Of a stretch of DNA of 64,000 nucleotides, positions 27,501 to 37,200 are shown one piece after another (within the stretch, counting starts at the first letter, position 1; the number at the start of each line of letters is the position of its first letter). Below the pieces are notes generated by a model that was given only the letters and a program-made list of their open reading frames with translations, searched no databases and had not been told where the DNA came from. The DNA is from Jejuia sp047345485. Lineage in GTDB: Bacteria > Bacteroidota > Bacteroidia > Flavobacteriales > Flavobacteriaceae. The stretch spans positions 124,001 to 188,000 of the forward strand of contig NZ_JBLFEN010000005.1 in assembly GCF_047345485.1 (NCBI RefSeq), written 5' to 3'. The translations under genes were made by a program, and so were the position numbers.

Positions 27501-28006
27501 TAGGCCGATTGTTAGACCACTATTATGAGATTAATGCAGGTATAGGCGCTCACAAATCACCAGAGTTGTATGGCGCTTTTTCAACCGATCCGTACTCCCA
27601 TACGCCAGCAACAAAAGGCGCGCAGCAACCAGGAATGACAGGTCAAGTAAAAGAAGATGTAATTAGCAGGTTTGGAGAATTGGGTGTTTTTGTAAATAAC
27701 GGAATCATAGAATTTAAGCCTAGGTTATTACAGAAAAAAGAGTTTTTAAAAATACCGTCAACGTTCACATTTACCAATCTTAATAAAGAAAACCAAAATA
27801 TTGAACTTGATGAAAACACCTTGTGTTTTACCTATTGTCAAGTTCCAATAGTCTATAAATTATCAGAAAATGAAGGTTTGCAGGTGGTGTATAATGATGG
27901 TAAACATCTAGATATAGATGGTTTTAGCTTAGGTAGAGCTGTTTCAGAAACAATTTTTAAACGCCAAGGTGAAATACATAAAATAACGGTTTCAATTAAA
28001 AAATAG
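24548..28006 (+). CDS. Beta-1,3-glucan phosphorylase-like enzyme (GH149-type)
   Basis: This is a 1152-residue cytoplasmic protein without signal peptide. The N-terminal beta-sandwich region contains SSNGGLTAGRKNAEYALFPY and RIWEPFSIRQMG; the central part contains a catalytic-barrel-like region with CFEYLPLKFSRRHGDPSRPW, WEALAHSYPEF and YIGYWGDHQIIYLL. The C-terminal part has GTFFGYEGLGSIYWHM and STDPYSHTPATKGAQQPGMT. Size and motifs resemble GH149 phosphorylases, which split beta-1,3-oligoglucans with phosphate to glucose 1-phosphate; I make this link from memory and cannot align it. The phosphate-binding and acid residues are not assigned. Its position after a terminator and before GH17 and GH30 genes fits energy-saving breakdown of imported laminarin oligosaccharides. 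Confidence 0.75.
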   Translation: MNSNILVGERETTITDTTSVNSTLVHIDNEAYFKISNSDKMRSFFMSIVSDSNHWLFISSNGGLTAGRKNAEYALFPYYTDDKITELADITGSKTIFQIKVNGKTRIWEPFSIRQMGVWDTKTNLYKNIYGNKIIFEEINLDLGVTFRYAWNSSNEFGFVKKSTLINTTETKIDITVLDGLQNIIPNGVSSDLQATRSNLVDAYKRSEIKPETGLGVYALSAIIVDKAEPSEALKANTVWSYGLENPTYLASSLQLDNFRRGEKITTETDIKAEKGAYFASSNLVLQPNAETQWLFVANVNQSIADVVKTSEFIKSDDAVKYRIQKDIDLGTQNLINLTGNADGLQLTADHKINTRHFSNTLFNIMRGGIFDDDYTIEKSDFVNYLGKANKHVYNAKQGVLNELPDTFNLSHLKKLAQSDNDANFKRLCFEYLPLKFSRRHGDPSRPWNKFSINTKSEIDGSKILDYQGNWRDIFQNWEALAHSYPEFIEGMIHKFLNATTFEGYNPYRVTKDGFDWEIIEENDPWSYIGYWGDHQIIYLLKFLEFIENYYPNTLERHFTEDLFVYANVPYKIKSYNDTLKNPKDTIDFDSKLDEEINKRRSALGADGALVTDKDDSIYKVNFIEKILATVLSKVSNFIPEGGIWLNTQRPEWNDANNALVGNGVSMVTLYYLYRFLNFFEKLVAKSSVQQVKISKELALFFNDINQTLQANAGKLSGKISDTDRKTILDGLGKAGSNYRETIYNNSFSNIKTEVSLDTISGFIEVAKSFLEHSMDANKRDDNLYHAYNLMTVKNDDEVSISYLSEMLEGQVAVLSSGYLSPIQALSLLDGLKNSALFRDDQYSYMLYPNKKLPQFDEKNNISADKIEQSELLQKLVTHGNRQIIEQDVLGNYHFNGNFNNANSLKEALNNLDDSYADLVKSDETLLLKIFEEIFDHKSFTGRSGTFFGYEGLGSIYWHMVSKLLLAVQENCLLAINNNEEDALIGRLLDHYYEINAGIGAHKSPELYGAFSTDPYSHTPATKGAQQPGMTGQVKEDVISRFGELGVFVNNGIIEFKPRLLQKKEFLKIPSTFTFTNLNKENQNIELDENTLCFTYCQVPIVYKLSENEGLQVVYNDGKHLDIDGFSLGRAVSETIFKRQGEIHKITVSIKK

Positions 28007-28014
28007 AAACTAAA

Positions 28015-29283
28015 ATGTTAAGGTTAAAAACAATTGTCTCAATTATAATAGTCGGACTAATGTTAGGATGTAATAACAACACACCAAAAACAGAAAAGCA
28101 ATTAAGCGCTTCACAAATACTAGGAAACCCTAAGTATCTTGCAATTTCTTATGGAGGTTATCGTCATAATACGCGAGATATTCAACCCACCATTGCAGAG
28201 CTTAAAGAGGACATGAAGTTACTTTCTGCAATGGGTATAAAAATCCTTCGTACATATAACGTGCATTTTAATCAAGCGCCAAACTTATTGAAAGCTATCA
28301 GTCAACTAAAACAAGAAGATTCTAGTTTTGAAATGTACGTAATGCTGGGTGCCTGGATAGACTGTAAAAACGCATTTAATTGGGAAAATGGAGGTCCAAA
28401 TCACGAAGAGGAAAGTGAACGAAATGCTAAAGAAATAGAAACTACTGTTGCTTTAGCCAAAAAATATCCAGACATCATAAAGATAATTGCTGTAGGTAAT
28501 GAGGCCATGGTAACGTGGGCAACAAGCTACTTTGTGCGCCCTAATGTAATTTTAAAATGGGTTAACCATCTTCAGGACTTAAAAAAATCAGGCGAATTAT
28601 CTAATGATTTGTGGATTACAAGTTCAGACGATTTCTCATCTTGGGGAGGTGGAGATGCCAGTTATCATACCGAAGATTTAAATAAACTTATTAAGGCGGT
28701 AGATTATATATCAATGCATACCTACCCTATGCATAATTCGCATTACAACCCGCAATTTTGGGTACAACCAGAAGAAGATGAGCATCTTTCAGATATAGAA
28801 AAAATTGAATCTGCAATGCAACGCGCATTAAAGTTCTCTCAAAATCAATACGATAGTGTAACAAATTACATGAAAGGTATAGGTGTTAATAAACCAATAC
28901 ACATTGGCGAAACGGGTTGGGCAACAGTTTCAAACGGCCATTATGGGGCTAATGGTTCTAGAGCTTGCGATGAATATAAATCTGGTAGATACCACCAATT
29001 AATGCGCGAATGGACTAACAAGAACAACATCTCATGCTTTTATTTTGAAGCGTTTGATGAAAATTGGAAAGATGCTAAAAACCCTCAAGGGTCTGAAAAC
29101 CACTTTGGATTATTCACCATAGGCGGAAAAGCTAAGTACGCACTTTGGAATATGGTAGATAAGGGTGTGTTTAAAGAGTTGACAAGAAATGGAAATCCAA
29201 TTATAAAAACTTACAATGGGAAAAAAGATGCCCTAATGGAAAATGTTTTAACACCTCCTGATAATGTTATGATTGCGCATTAA
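28015..29283 (+). CDS. GH17 family glucan hydrolase or transferase, lipoprotein
   Basis: The 422-residue lipoprotein has lipobox LMLGC with acylated C19. The TIM-barrel GH17 features are AISYGGYR near the N-terminus, GIKILRTYNVHF, AVGNEAMV with acid/base E163, and HIGETGWAT with nucleophile E299, followed by CFYFEAFDENWKD. GH17 enzymes act on beta-1,3-glucans as exo- or endo-hydrolases or transglycosylases. The lipid anchor places it on a periplasmic or surface membrane face. It starts 9 bp after the phosphorylase gene and is followed 15 bp later by another clan GH-A lipoprotein, indicating one operon. Confidence 0.85.
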   Translation: MLRLKTIVSIIIVGLMLGCNNNTPKTEKQLSASQILGNPKYLAISYGGYRHNTRDIQPTIAELKEDMKLLSAMGIKILRTYNVHFNQAPNLLKAISQLKQEDSSFEMYVMLGAWIDCKNAFNWENGGPNHEEESERNAKEIETTVALAKKYPDIIKIIAVGNEAMVTWATSYFVRPNVILKWVNHLQDLKKSGELSNDLWITSSDDFSSWGGGDASYHTEDLNKLIKAVDYISMHTYPMHNSHYNPQFWVQPEEDEHLSDIEKIESAMQRALKFSQNQYDSVTNYMKGIGVNKPIHIGETGWATVSNGHYGANGSRACDEYKSGRYHQLMREWTNKNNISCFYFEAFDENWKDAKNPQGSENHFGLFTIGGKAKYALWNMVDKGVFKELTRNGNPIIKTYNGKKDALMENVLTPPDNVMIAH

Positions 29284-29297
29284 TATAAAATATAAAA

Positions 29298-30302
29298 ATG
29301 AATAAAATAGTTGTTTTAATTCTTGTACTCTGTTGTTCTTTCTCGTGTAAAACTCACCAAAAAGAAAATACTAGCGCAATATCTAAAAGACAGCTAATTG
29401 TAAATAATAAACCCTATTTAATAAAAGGTATTTGTTATCATCCTGTGCCAAAAGGAAGCGTTAATCGAGATTTTAAAACTTTAACCCAAGACCTTGCCCT
29501 AATGCAAGAAGCCGGTATAAATACCATTCGCGTTTATGCACCTATTGATGATGCAGCGGTTTTAGATGAAATAAATAAAGCCAATATTAAAGTTATCATT
29601 GGTTTTGGATACAATCAAAATGGCTTTTTCGATATTAAATCAGGTTCTTTTTTAAATTACGTAAATACGTATAAAAACCATCCAGCGATACTACTTTGGG
29701 AGTTAGGAAATGAATATAACTACCATCCAGAATGGTTTGATGGCGATATAAACAATTGGTACAAAGCCATGAATGCTGCTGCGGTATTAATTCATCAAAA
29801 GGATACTTTACATCCTGTAGCCACAGCCCATGGCGAACTACCAGATAAACAAACATTAAATGCATGTCCTAATATTGATATTTGGGGTATGAATGTGTAC
29901 CGTTGGGATAACCCAGAGTCTATTTTCGAGCAATGGAAAAACATAAGTACCAAACCGATGTATTTATCAGAAGCAGGCGGTGATAGCTATATGACTATTA
30001 CCAAACAAGGGTTTAAGAAAGGAGAAAACCAAAAAGCACAAGCTACCGCCAACGCAAACATTTTAGACCAAATTTTTAAACATCAAGATATCTGTGCTGG
30101 TGTTACCATGTTTTCATTTACCGATGGCTGGTGGAAAGCAGGAAACCCAGAAACTCAGGATATTGGTGGGTGGGCACCCAATAGTAGTGGTGTACCATAC
30201 GATGGTTCTCCAAACGAGGAATACTGGGGCATTGTAGATATAGATAGGAATAAAAAAGAAACCTTCAATAGTATAAAAACGAAGTACAACAACATTAAGT
30301 AA
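29298..30302 (+). CDS. Clan GH-A glycoside hydrolase lipoprotein (GH2/GH5-like barrel)
   Basis: The 334-residue lipoprotein has lipobox SFSC (acylated C17). The barrel motifs are KGICYHPVPKG, GINTIRVYAPIDD, ILLWELGNEYNYH with acid/base E139, GMNVYRWDN and MYLSEAGGD with candidate nucleophile E225, then FSFTDGWWKAG. The pattern matches the TIM-barrel of clan GH-A, as in GH2 C-terminal domains, GH5 or fungal GH72, but I cannot choose the family. The protein lacks the beta-sandwich domains of full GH2 enzymes. Context suggests action on beta-glucan fragments. Its stop codon overlaps the start region of the GH30 gene (TAATG). Confidence 0.7.
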   Translation: MNKIVVLILVLCCSFSCKTHQKENTSAISKRQLIVNNKPYLIKGICYHPVPKGSVNRDFKTLTQDLALMQEAGINTIRVYAPIDDAAVLDEINKANIKVIIGFGYNQNGFFDIKSGSFLNYVNTYKNHPAILLWELGNEYNYHPEWFDGDINNWYKAMNAAAVLIHQKDTLHPVATAHGELPDKQTLNACPNIDIWGMNVYRWDNPESIFEQWKNISTKPMYLSEAGGDSYMTITKQGFKKGENQKAQATANANILDQIFKHQDICAGVTMFSFTDGWWKAGNPETQDIGGWAPNSSGVPYDGSPNEEYWGIVDIDRNKKETFNSIKTKYNNIK

Positions 30303-31804
30303 TGGATAAAATTATAATCAATTATATAGTAATGGTAGTGGTAACATTGGTAGTTACATCTTGTGGTATGGAAGATAAAACATTAGAAGTTGAAGTTTAT
30401 GAAACCTCAAAACGCGGAAATAAATTAACAAGACTAAATGATTTTACGCCTGCAGCTGAAGCGCAAAAAACAACAATTATATTAAAACCAGAACAAACGT
30501 TTCAAACCATTACTGGTTTTGGTGGTGCTTTTACAGAATCTTCAGCCTATTTACTCAATAAATTAAGCAAAAAAAATAGAGACATTATTTTAAGAGCATA
30601 TTTCGCTAAAGATGGAGCTAATTATTCGTTAACAAGAACACACATGAATTCCTGCGATTTTTCGCTAAGTAATTATTCGTATACGCCTGTTGAAGATGAT
30701 ATAAACTTAGAACATTTTACTGTTGAAGATGATAAGGATGATTTAATACCAATGATTAAAGATGCCATGGCAATGTCAGAAGATGGTTTTAAAATATTTG
30801 CATCACCTTGGACAGCAGCACCTTGGATGAAAGATAATAATAAGTGGGTTGGTGGTAAATTATTGCCAAAATATTATGATACCTGGGCATTGTTTTTTTC
30901 AAAATATATTAACGCCTATAAAGCTGAAGGGATAGAAATTTGGGGGTTTACAGTTGAAAATGAACCGCATGGAAATGGTAATAACTGGGAAAGTATGCAT
31001 TTTTCTCCTAAAGAAATGACGGATTTTGTAGAGTTTCATTTAGGACCAAAATTAGAAGCTGATGGTTATGGTGACAAAATTATTTTAGGATACGACCAAA
31101 ACAGAGCAGGATTAAAAGAGTGGGTTGATGAAATGTATAGAAATGAGGCCTCCTCTAAATACTTTGATGGCACAGCGATACATTGGTATGAAAGTACTTA
31201 TGAGGTTTTTCCCGATGCCTTGCAATATGCCCATAACAAAGCACCAAACAAATACTTAATAGAAACAGAAGGTTGTGTTGATTCTGAAATTCCTGTTTGG
31301 AAAGACGATACATGGTATTGGAAAAAAGAAGCTACAGATTGGGGTTGGGCAGCACCTGAAGACAAATATTTACACCCCAAATATTCACCAGTAAACCGTT
31401 ATGCTAGAGATATTATAGGTTGCCTTAATAATTGGGTTGATGGTTGGGTAGATTGGAACATGGTTTTAGATAAACAAGGCGGTCCTAATTGGTTTAAAAA
31501 CTGGTGTGTAGCTCCAGTAATTGTAGACCCAGAGCTTGATGAGGTTTACTTTACGCCATTGTATCAAGTTATGGCACATTTTAGTAAATATATAAGACCT
31601 AATGCTAAGGTTATAGGTGTAGACACTTCAAACAAAGCATTACAAGTTACAGCTGCTAAAAATCCAGATGGTTCTATAGCGGTAGTGGTTTTTAATGAAG
31701 AAAAAACACCAAAAAGCTTTAGCTTATTACTAAATGGTAGTATTACTGCTATTAAAATTGACGGACAAGCGCTTCAAACGATAATGATATCAACATATAA
31801 CTAA
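30302..31804 (+). CDS. GH30 family exo-beta-1,6-glucanase or beta-glucosidase-like lipoprotein
   Basis: The 500-residue lipoprotein has lipobox VTSC near residue 21. GH30 landmarks are FQTITGFGGAFTESSAYLL, LTRTHMNSCDFS, FASPWTAAPWMK, GFTVENEPHG with acid/base E221, AIHWYES and LIETEGC with nucleophile E323, followed by NWVDGWVDWNM. A C-terminal beta domain (about 415-500) completes the family architecture. GH30 members close to this type remove beta-1,6-linked glucose; in laminarin loci they strip side chains so that beta-1,3 enzymes can proceed. Activity is inferred from family and context. Confidence 0.88.
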   Translation: MDKIIINYIVMVVVTLVVTSCGMEDKTLEVEVYETSKRGNKLTRLNDFTPAAEAQKTTIILKPEQTFQTITGFGGAFTESSAYLLNKLSKKNRDIILRAYFAKDGANYSLTRTHMNSCDFSLSNYSYTPVEDDINLEHFTVEDDKDDLIPMIKDAMAMSEDGFKIFASPWTAAPWMKDNNKWVGGKLLPKYYDTWALFFSKYINAYKAEGIEIWGFTVENEPHGNGNNWESMHFSPKEMTDFVEFHLGPKLEADGYGDKIILGYDQNRAGLKEWVDEMYRNEASSKYFDGTAIHWYESTYEVFPDALQYAHNKAPNKYLIETEGCVDSEIPVWKDDTWYWKKEATDWGWAAPEDKYLHPKYSPVNRYARDIIGCLNNWVDGWVDWNMVLDKQGGPNWFKNWCVAPVIVDPELDEVYFTPLYQVMAHFSKYIRPNAKVIGVDTSNKALQVTAAKNPDGSIAVVVFNEEKTPKSFSLLLNGSITAIKIDGQALQTIMISTYN

Positions 31805-31842
31805 GTCAATGAATAAAAGCTAATAATTAATCGCCATAAAAT

Positions 31843-33249
31843 ATGTTAAAGTTTAATCAAATTCCTTTAAGTCAAAAAATAGCTTTTGGTGTAGGTATGC
31901 TTGCCAACCAAATGTTTCCAGCAGCTATAAGCATCTTTATAGTCGTGCTAGTTCAAGATCTTGACTTTCCGGGTTGGATGTGGGCGTTAGTTTCTATAGG
32001 CCCAAGATTATTTGATGCTGTTACAGATCCTATTATGGGTTATATTTCAGATAATACAAAATCTAAATGGGGAAGACGTCGTCAATATGTGTTATTTGGT
32101 GCACTTGTTATGGGCGTTTCTTTTGTTATTATGTGGCAATTGTACAGAGAGAGTGGGCTCGATTATAATTTTACATATTTCTTTTTTTGGTCTCTTATAT
32201 TTTATCTTGGGTTAACCATTTTTAGCGTGCCTTACGTTGCAATGGGGTACGAGATGAGTGATGACTTTCATGAACGAACTAGCATTATGGCAATTGCTCA
32301 ATGGATAGGTCAATGGGCATGGGTAATTGCACCATGGTTTTGGGTTATTATGTATGATACTAAATTATTTGAAACTGCAGATATCGCAGTACGGGAATTG
32401 GCTATTTGGGTTGGAATTATTTTTGCTATTTGCGCAATGGTTCCTGCAATTTTTCTTAAAAGTAAATCTACATTACACGAAAATTATGCACCCCTAACAG
32501 TAAAGTATATTGGTGGAAGTTTAAAAGAAATAGGTAATAGTTTTGTTGAAGCTTTTAAATCAAAACCTTTTAGAAAACTTTGTATTTCTACATTTTTTAT
32601 TTTTAATGCCTTTAATACGGTAGCAGGTTTTACATTTTTTATTATCGTTTATTATTTATTTAATGGCGATGCTGGTACTGCTGGTGTTTGGCCAACACTT
32701 TTTGGTAGTATTGGTGCTTTGGTTACTACATTTATAGTTATTCCGCTAGTTGCTAAAATGTCAAAGCTAATTGGGAAAAAGAAAGCCTTTTTGGTATCTC
32801 AATCTATTTCACTTCTTGGCTATATTATGTTTTGGTTTTTGTTCATTCCTGGCAAACCCTATATGTTTTTATTTGCTTTACCTTTTTTTGCTTTCGGAAT
32901 AGGTGGGTTATTTACCATTATGATGTCTATGACTGCAGATGTAATTGATTTAGATGAATTAAATACAGGTAAGCGTAGAGAAGGTGTTTTTGGTGCCATC
33001 TATTGGTGGATGACAAAGTTTGGCTTTGCAATTGCAGGTGGTTTAACGGGTACAATTCTTACAGTTGTAGGTTTCGATACTGCTTTAGAAGTACAATCAC
33101 AATCTGCAATTACAGGATTAAGATTGTTTTTTTCAGGCTTACCAGTTGTAGGCACACTAATAGCGCTATACGTAATGCATGATTATGATATAACTGAAGA
33201 AAGAGCAAATGAAATAAGAGCAGCTTTAGATGAGCGAAAAAAAGTATAA
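31843..33249 (+). CDS. GPH-type (MFS) sugar:cation symporter
   Basis: This is a 468-residue inner-membrane protein with about 12 transmembrane helices. The GPH signature is clear: RLFDAVTDPIMGYISDNT followed by KSKWGRRRQYVL in the first cytoplasmic loop, then DFHERTSIMAIAQW, and the C-terminal half ADVIDLDELNTGKRREGVF. Such carriers move glucose, glucosides or small oligosaccharides with Na+ or H+. Here it would import the products of the periplasmic GH17/GH30 enzymes for the cytosolic phosphorylase. It lies 38 bp after GH30 and 15 bp before the cytosolic GH17. Confidence 0.88.
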   Translation: MLKFNQIPLSQKIAFGVGMLANQMFPAAISIFIVVLVQDLDFPGWMWALVSIGPRLFDAVTDPIMGYISDNTKSKWGRRRQYVLFGALVMGVSFVIMWQLYRESGLDYNFTYFFFWSLIFYLGLTIFSVPYVAMGYEMSDDFHERTSIMAIAQWIGQWAWVIAPWFWVIMYDTKLFETADIAVRELAIWVGIIFAICAMVPAIFLKSKSTLHENYAPLTVKYIGGSLKEIGNSFVEAFKSKPFRKLCISTFFIFNAFNTVAGFTFFIIVYYLFNGDAGTAGVWPTLFGSIGALVTTFIVIPLVAKMSKLIGKKKAFLVSQSISLLGYIMFWFLFIPGKPYMFLFALPFFAFGIGGLFTIMMSMTADVIDLDELNTGKRREGVFGAIYWWMTKFGFAIAGGLTGTILTVVGFDTALEVQSQSAITGLRLFFSGLPVVGTLIALYVMHDYDITEERANEIRAALDERKKV

Positions 33250-33264
33250 TTTAATCTAATAATT

Positions 33265-34203
33265 ATGTCATCAAGAAAAAATAAGATAATGTCCTTGTCT
33301 GGCGGAAATTTAGAAGATAAAACCACTAAAGGCTTACAAACCACATTTAAAAGAGTATTAAAAAATGGCATGCATGGGTTGTGTTTTAGTGCTTACGAAG
33401 ATGGACAAAATATAGGAGCACAACTTAGCGAAAGCCAGATAAGAAGACGCATGAAAATGATAGTGCCTTATACAAAATGGGTACGTTCGTTCTCTTGTAC
33501 TCAAGGTAATGAGCTTATTCCAGTAATAGCAAAAGAGTATGGCTTAAAAACCTTAGTTGGTGCATGGTTGGGTAGTGATACTAAAATTAACGCACAAGAA
33601 ATAATAGGTTTAAAAAAACTAGCCAACGATGGTTTTGTAGATATCGCTGCCGTAGGTAACGAAGTAATGTACCGTGGCGATTTAACAGAAGAAGCCCTTA
33701 TTACTTATATTAAAGATTTTAAAAAGGATATAAACAATATACCCGTTGGATACGTAGATGCCTATTATGAGTTTGAAGAACGACCAAAAATAACAGAGGT
33801 TTGCGATGTAATTTTAGCAAATTGTTACCCCTATTGGGAAGGGTGTGCTATAGAATATGCACTTATTTACATGAAAGATATGTACCAAAGAGCATTAAAA
33901 GCAGGAAATGGTAAAAAGGTGATTATTACTGAAACAGGATGGCCTAGTGAAGGCAAAGGATTGCATGGAGCCTTACCATCTTTTGAAAATGCCACTAAAT
34001 ATTTTATAAATGCGCAAGAGTGGTCTACTCTAGATGATATTAAAATGTTTTATTTTTCATCTTTTGATGAACCTTGGAAAGTAACTGCAGAAGGTGATGT
34101 TGGTGCTTATTGGGGCTTGTGGGATAAAAATGAAAAATTGAAATACAATTATAATTTTATTGATTTTAATAAGAATAAGTTTTTTTTGATAAATAGTTAT
34201 TAA
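33265..34203 (+). CDS. GH17 family glucanase without signal peptide
   Basis: The 312-residue protein starts MSSRKNKIMSLSGGNLEDKT, with no hydrophobic leader or lipobox, so it is probably cytoplasmic. GH17 motifs are HGLCFSAYEDGQN, RSFSCTQGNELIP, AAVGNEVMYRG with acid/base E133, ITETGWPSEGKG with nucleophile E223 and FYFSSFDEPWK. TETGWPS is closer to plant and fungal GH17 enzymes than the other GH17 at 28015. It would trim or split beta-1,3-oligosaccharides after import, working alongside the phosphorylase. It is 9 bp from the FG-GAP gene. Confidence 0.83.
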   Translation: MSSRKNKIMSLSGGNLEDKTTKGLQTTFKRVLKNGMHGLCFSAYEDGQNIGAQLSESQIRRRMKMIVPYTKWVRSFSCTQGNELIPVIAKEYGLKTLVGAWLGSDTKINAQEIIGLKKLANDGFVDIAAVGNEVMYRGDLTEEALITYIKDFKKDINNIPVGYVDAYYEFEERPKITEVCDVILANCYPYWEGCAIEYALIYMKDMYQRALKAGNGKKVIITETGWPSEGKGLHGALPSFENATKYFINAQEWSTLDDIKMFYFSSFDEPWKVTAEGDVGAYWGLWDKNEKLKYNYNFIDFNKNKFFLINSY

Positions 34204-34212
34204 ATTGAAAGT

Positions 34213-37200
34213 ATGAACAAGTTAAAAACAATAGTAGTTGTTTGTTTTTCTTTAGTACTGTTTTTAACAGCGTGCGATAGTAATAAGTCCACAAGAAATC
34301 TATATCCCGAAACTCTTAACGGCGGATTAGAATTATTAACTAAAGAAGTAACAGGAGTAGATTTTAACAATTCTATAAAAGAATCTACAACACTAAACAT
34401 GTTTTATTACAGTCAAATTTATAATGGTGCGGGTGTTGCTGTTGGAGACTTAAATAATGATGATTTACCAGATATATTTTTTTGTGGCAATCAAGTAAAT
34501 GATAGGTTATACCTAAACAGAGGGGATTTTAAATTCGAAGATATTACCAAAACGTCAAAAGCAGCAAAAAATGGAGGCTGGTCTTGGGGCGTAACCATGG
34601 CCGATGTTAATAGCGATGGCTATTTAGATATTTATGTGAGCAGAAACGGAGAATCTATAAATTTAGAAGACCGCAAAAATCAACTATACATCAACAATCA
34701 AGATTTAACTTTTACAGAATCTGCAATGCAATATGGATTAGCAGACCCAGGTTTTTCCACACAAGCTGTATTTTTTGATATGGATAATGATGGTGATTTA
34801 GACATGTATCAAGTTAATCAGCCACCAGATGCAAAACTTTTTAAGCGCTACACCATAGGAGAAGAAACCTATAGGCATTACACCGATAAACTATATAAAA
34901 ACGAAAACGGTAGATATAGAGATGTTTCAAGAGAAGCTGGTATCGAAATAAGATTAGCGTATGGTTTAGCGGTATGCGCAACTGATTTTAATAACGATGG
35001 TTGGACAGATTTATACGTTACTAATGATTATGACGAGCCAGATGTGATGTTGTATAACAATGGCGATGGGACCTTTAAAAATGTAATTGATAAAAATTTA
35101 AAACATATTTCTAGATTTAGTATGGGTGCTGATACTGGAGATATAAATAATGATGGATTAATAGATTTAGTAACCTTAGACATGGCAGCAGAAGATCATT
35201 ATCGTTCTAAAACCAACATGGGATCTATGAGTACCGAAGAGTTTAATGCTATTGTGGATAAAGGCGATCATTATCAGTATATGTTTAATACATTGCAAGT
35301 TAATTCTGGACGCTCAGGGTTTTACGATGTAGCTAATATTGCAGGCTTAGGAAAAACAGATTGGAGTTGGGGAGCCTTAATTGTAGATTTAGATAATGAT
35401 GGATTAAAGGATGTTATGGTATCCAATGGTATTAGAAAAGACGTTAGAAACAACGATTTTGTTGATGCTCTTAATAATGTTGATGTAAATATTTCTGCAA
35501 AAGAATTTTTTAACATGACAAATTTAGCACCATCCTCTCCCCTTTCAAATTATGTTTTTAAAAATAAAGGTGAATTACAATTTGAAAAAGTAACTGATGA
35601 TTGGGGTTTTGAAACACCAAGTTTTTCTAGTGGAATAGCTTATGGCGATTTTGATAATGATGGCGATTTAGACGTTGTTACAAACAATATAGACGCTCCT
35701 GCGTTTATTTATAAAAACAATGCTACAGGAAACTTTTTGAAAATAGATTTTGAAGGCTCTGAAAAAAACAGATTTGGTTATGGCGCTAAGGCTATAATTT
35801 ATCATAACAATTCTAAACAAATTGCTGAAAACACGGTGACTAGAGGTTATTTTTCTTCCGTTACACCAGGACTATTTTTTGGCCTTGGAAATGACGTAAC
35901 TGTAGATAAAGTTGAGGTACTATGGCCCGATGGCAAAGTAAGTGTCTTTGAAGGCGTAAGCGCAAATACAACGTTAGTTGCTAAACATACAAAGGCTAAA
36001 ACTATAGATTCAAAACATAATATTACAAAAGGGTTTTTATTAGAAGCTAGCCCTAGTAGCTTAGGCATTAATTTTCAGCATAAAGAAAATAACTTTGATG
36101 AATATGTAGATGAAGTGCTATTACCTCATAACGTATCCCAAAATGGGCCTTTTACTACTGTAGGCGATGCAAATGGTGATGGTTTAGAAGACTTTTTTAT
36201 TGGCGGTGCTGTTGGTCAATCTGGCGTACTATATTTACAAGATAACAATGGTAAATTTCAGATGAGTGACTCTCAACCTTGGGCACAAGACAAATTGTCT
36301 GAGGATTTAGGGTGTTTGTTTATTGATGTTGATGGCGATAACGATCAAGATCTTTTTATAGCTAGTGGTGGGAGCGAACACAAACATGGCTCTAAATATT
36401 TACAAGATAGATTATACATAAACAAAGGCAACGGTATGTTTGCAAAAGCCATTGGTAAGTTGCCTAACATTAAAGAAAGTTCTCAATGTATTAAAGCTTC
36501 TGATATTGATAATGATGGTGATTTAGATCTGTTTGTAGGTACGCGGCTTATTTCAGGAAAATACACACACCCTGCAACCAGTTATCTTTTAATTAACACT
36601 AATGGTAGTTTTAAAATTGCTGAAAAAACAATAGCACCAGATCTTAATAGTATTGGTATGGTTACCGATGCTGCCTTTACAGATATTGATAATGATGGTG
36701 ATGACGACTTAATGCTTGTAGGTGAATGGATGGAAATAAAAGTATTAGAAAATAATAAAGGTAAGTTTTCTGATAACTCTAATAAATTTGGTTTAAACGA
36801 AAATTCTAGAGGATTATGGTGGTCATTAACAGCAAGTGATTTGGATAACGACGGTGATGATGATTATATTCTTGGAAATTTAGGTAAAAACAATAAGTTT
36901 AAAGCCTCTAAGGCACACCCCTTCAAAGTATATGCTAACGATTTTGATAACAACGGAACTAATGATATTGTTTTAGCAAAGTTTTATAAAGACGATTATG
37001 TGCCTATGCGCGGTAGAGAATGTACCAGTCAACAAATGCCGTTTGTAGCTAAAAAATTTAAAGACTATCATAGTTTTGCGTCTTCTAAATTAGAAGAAAT
37101 TCTACCAGAGAAAAAAGTGGAAAACGCTGTTGTATATCAAATTTCTAGCTTTGAAAGTATTGTATTAATTAACGAATCTGGAGTCCTTAAAAAGAAAGCA

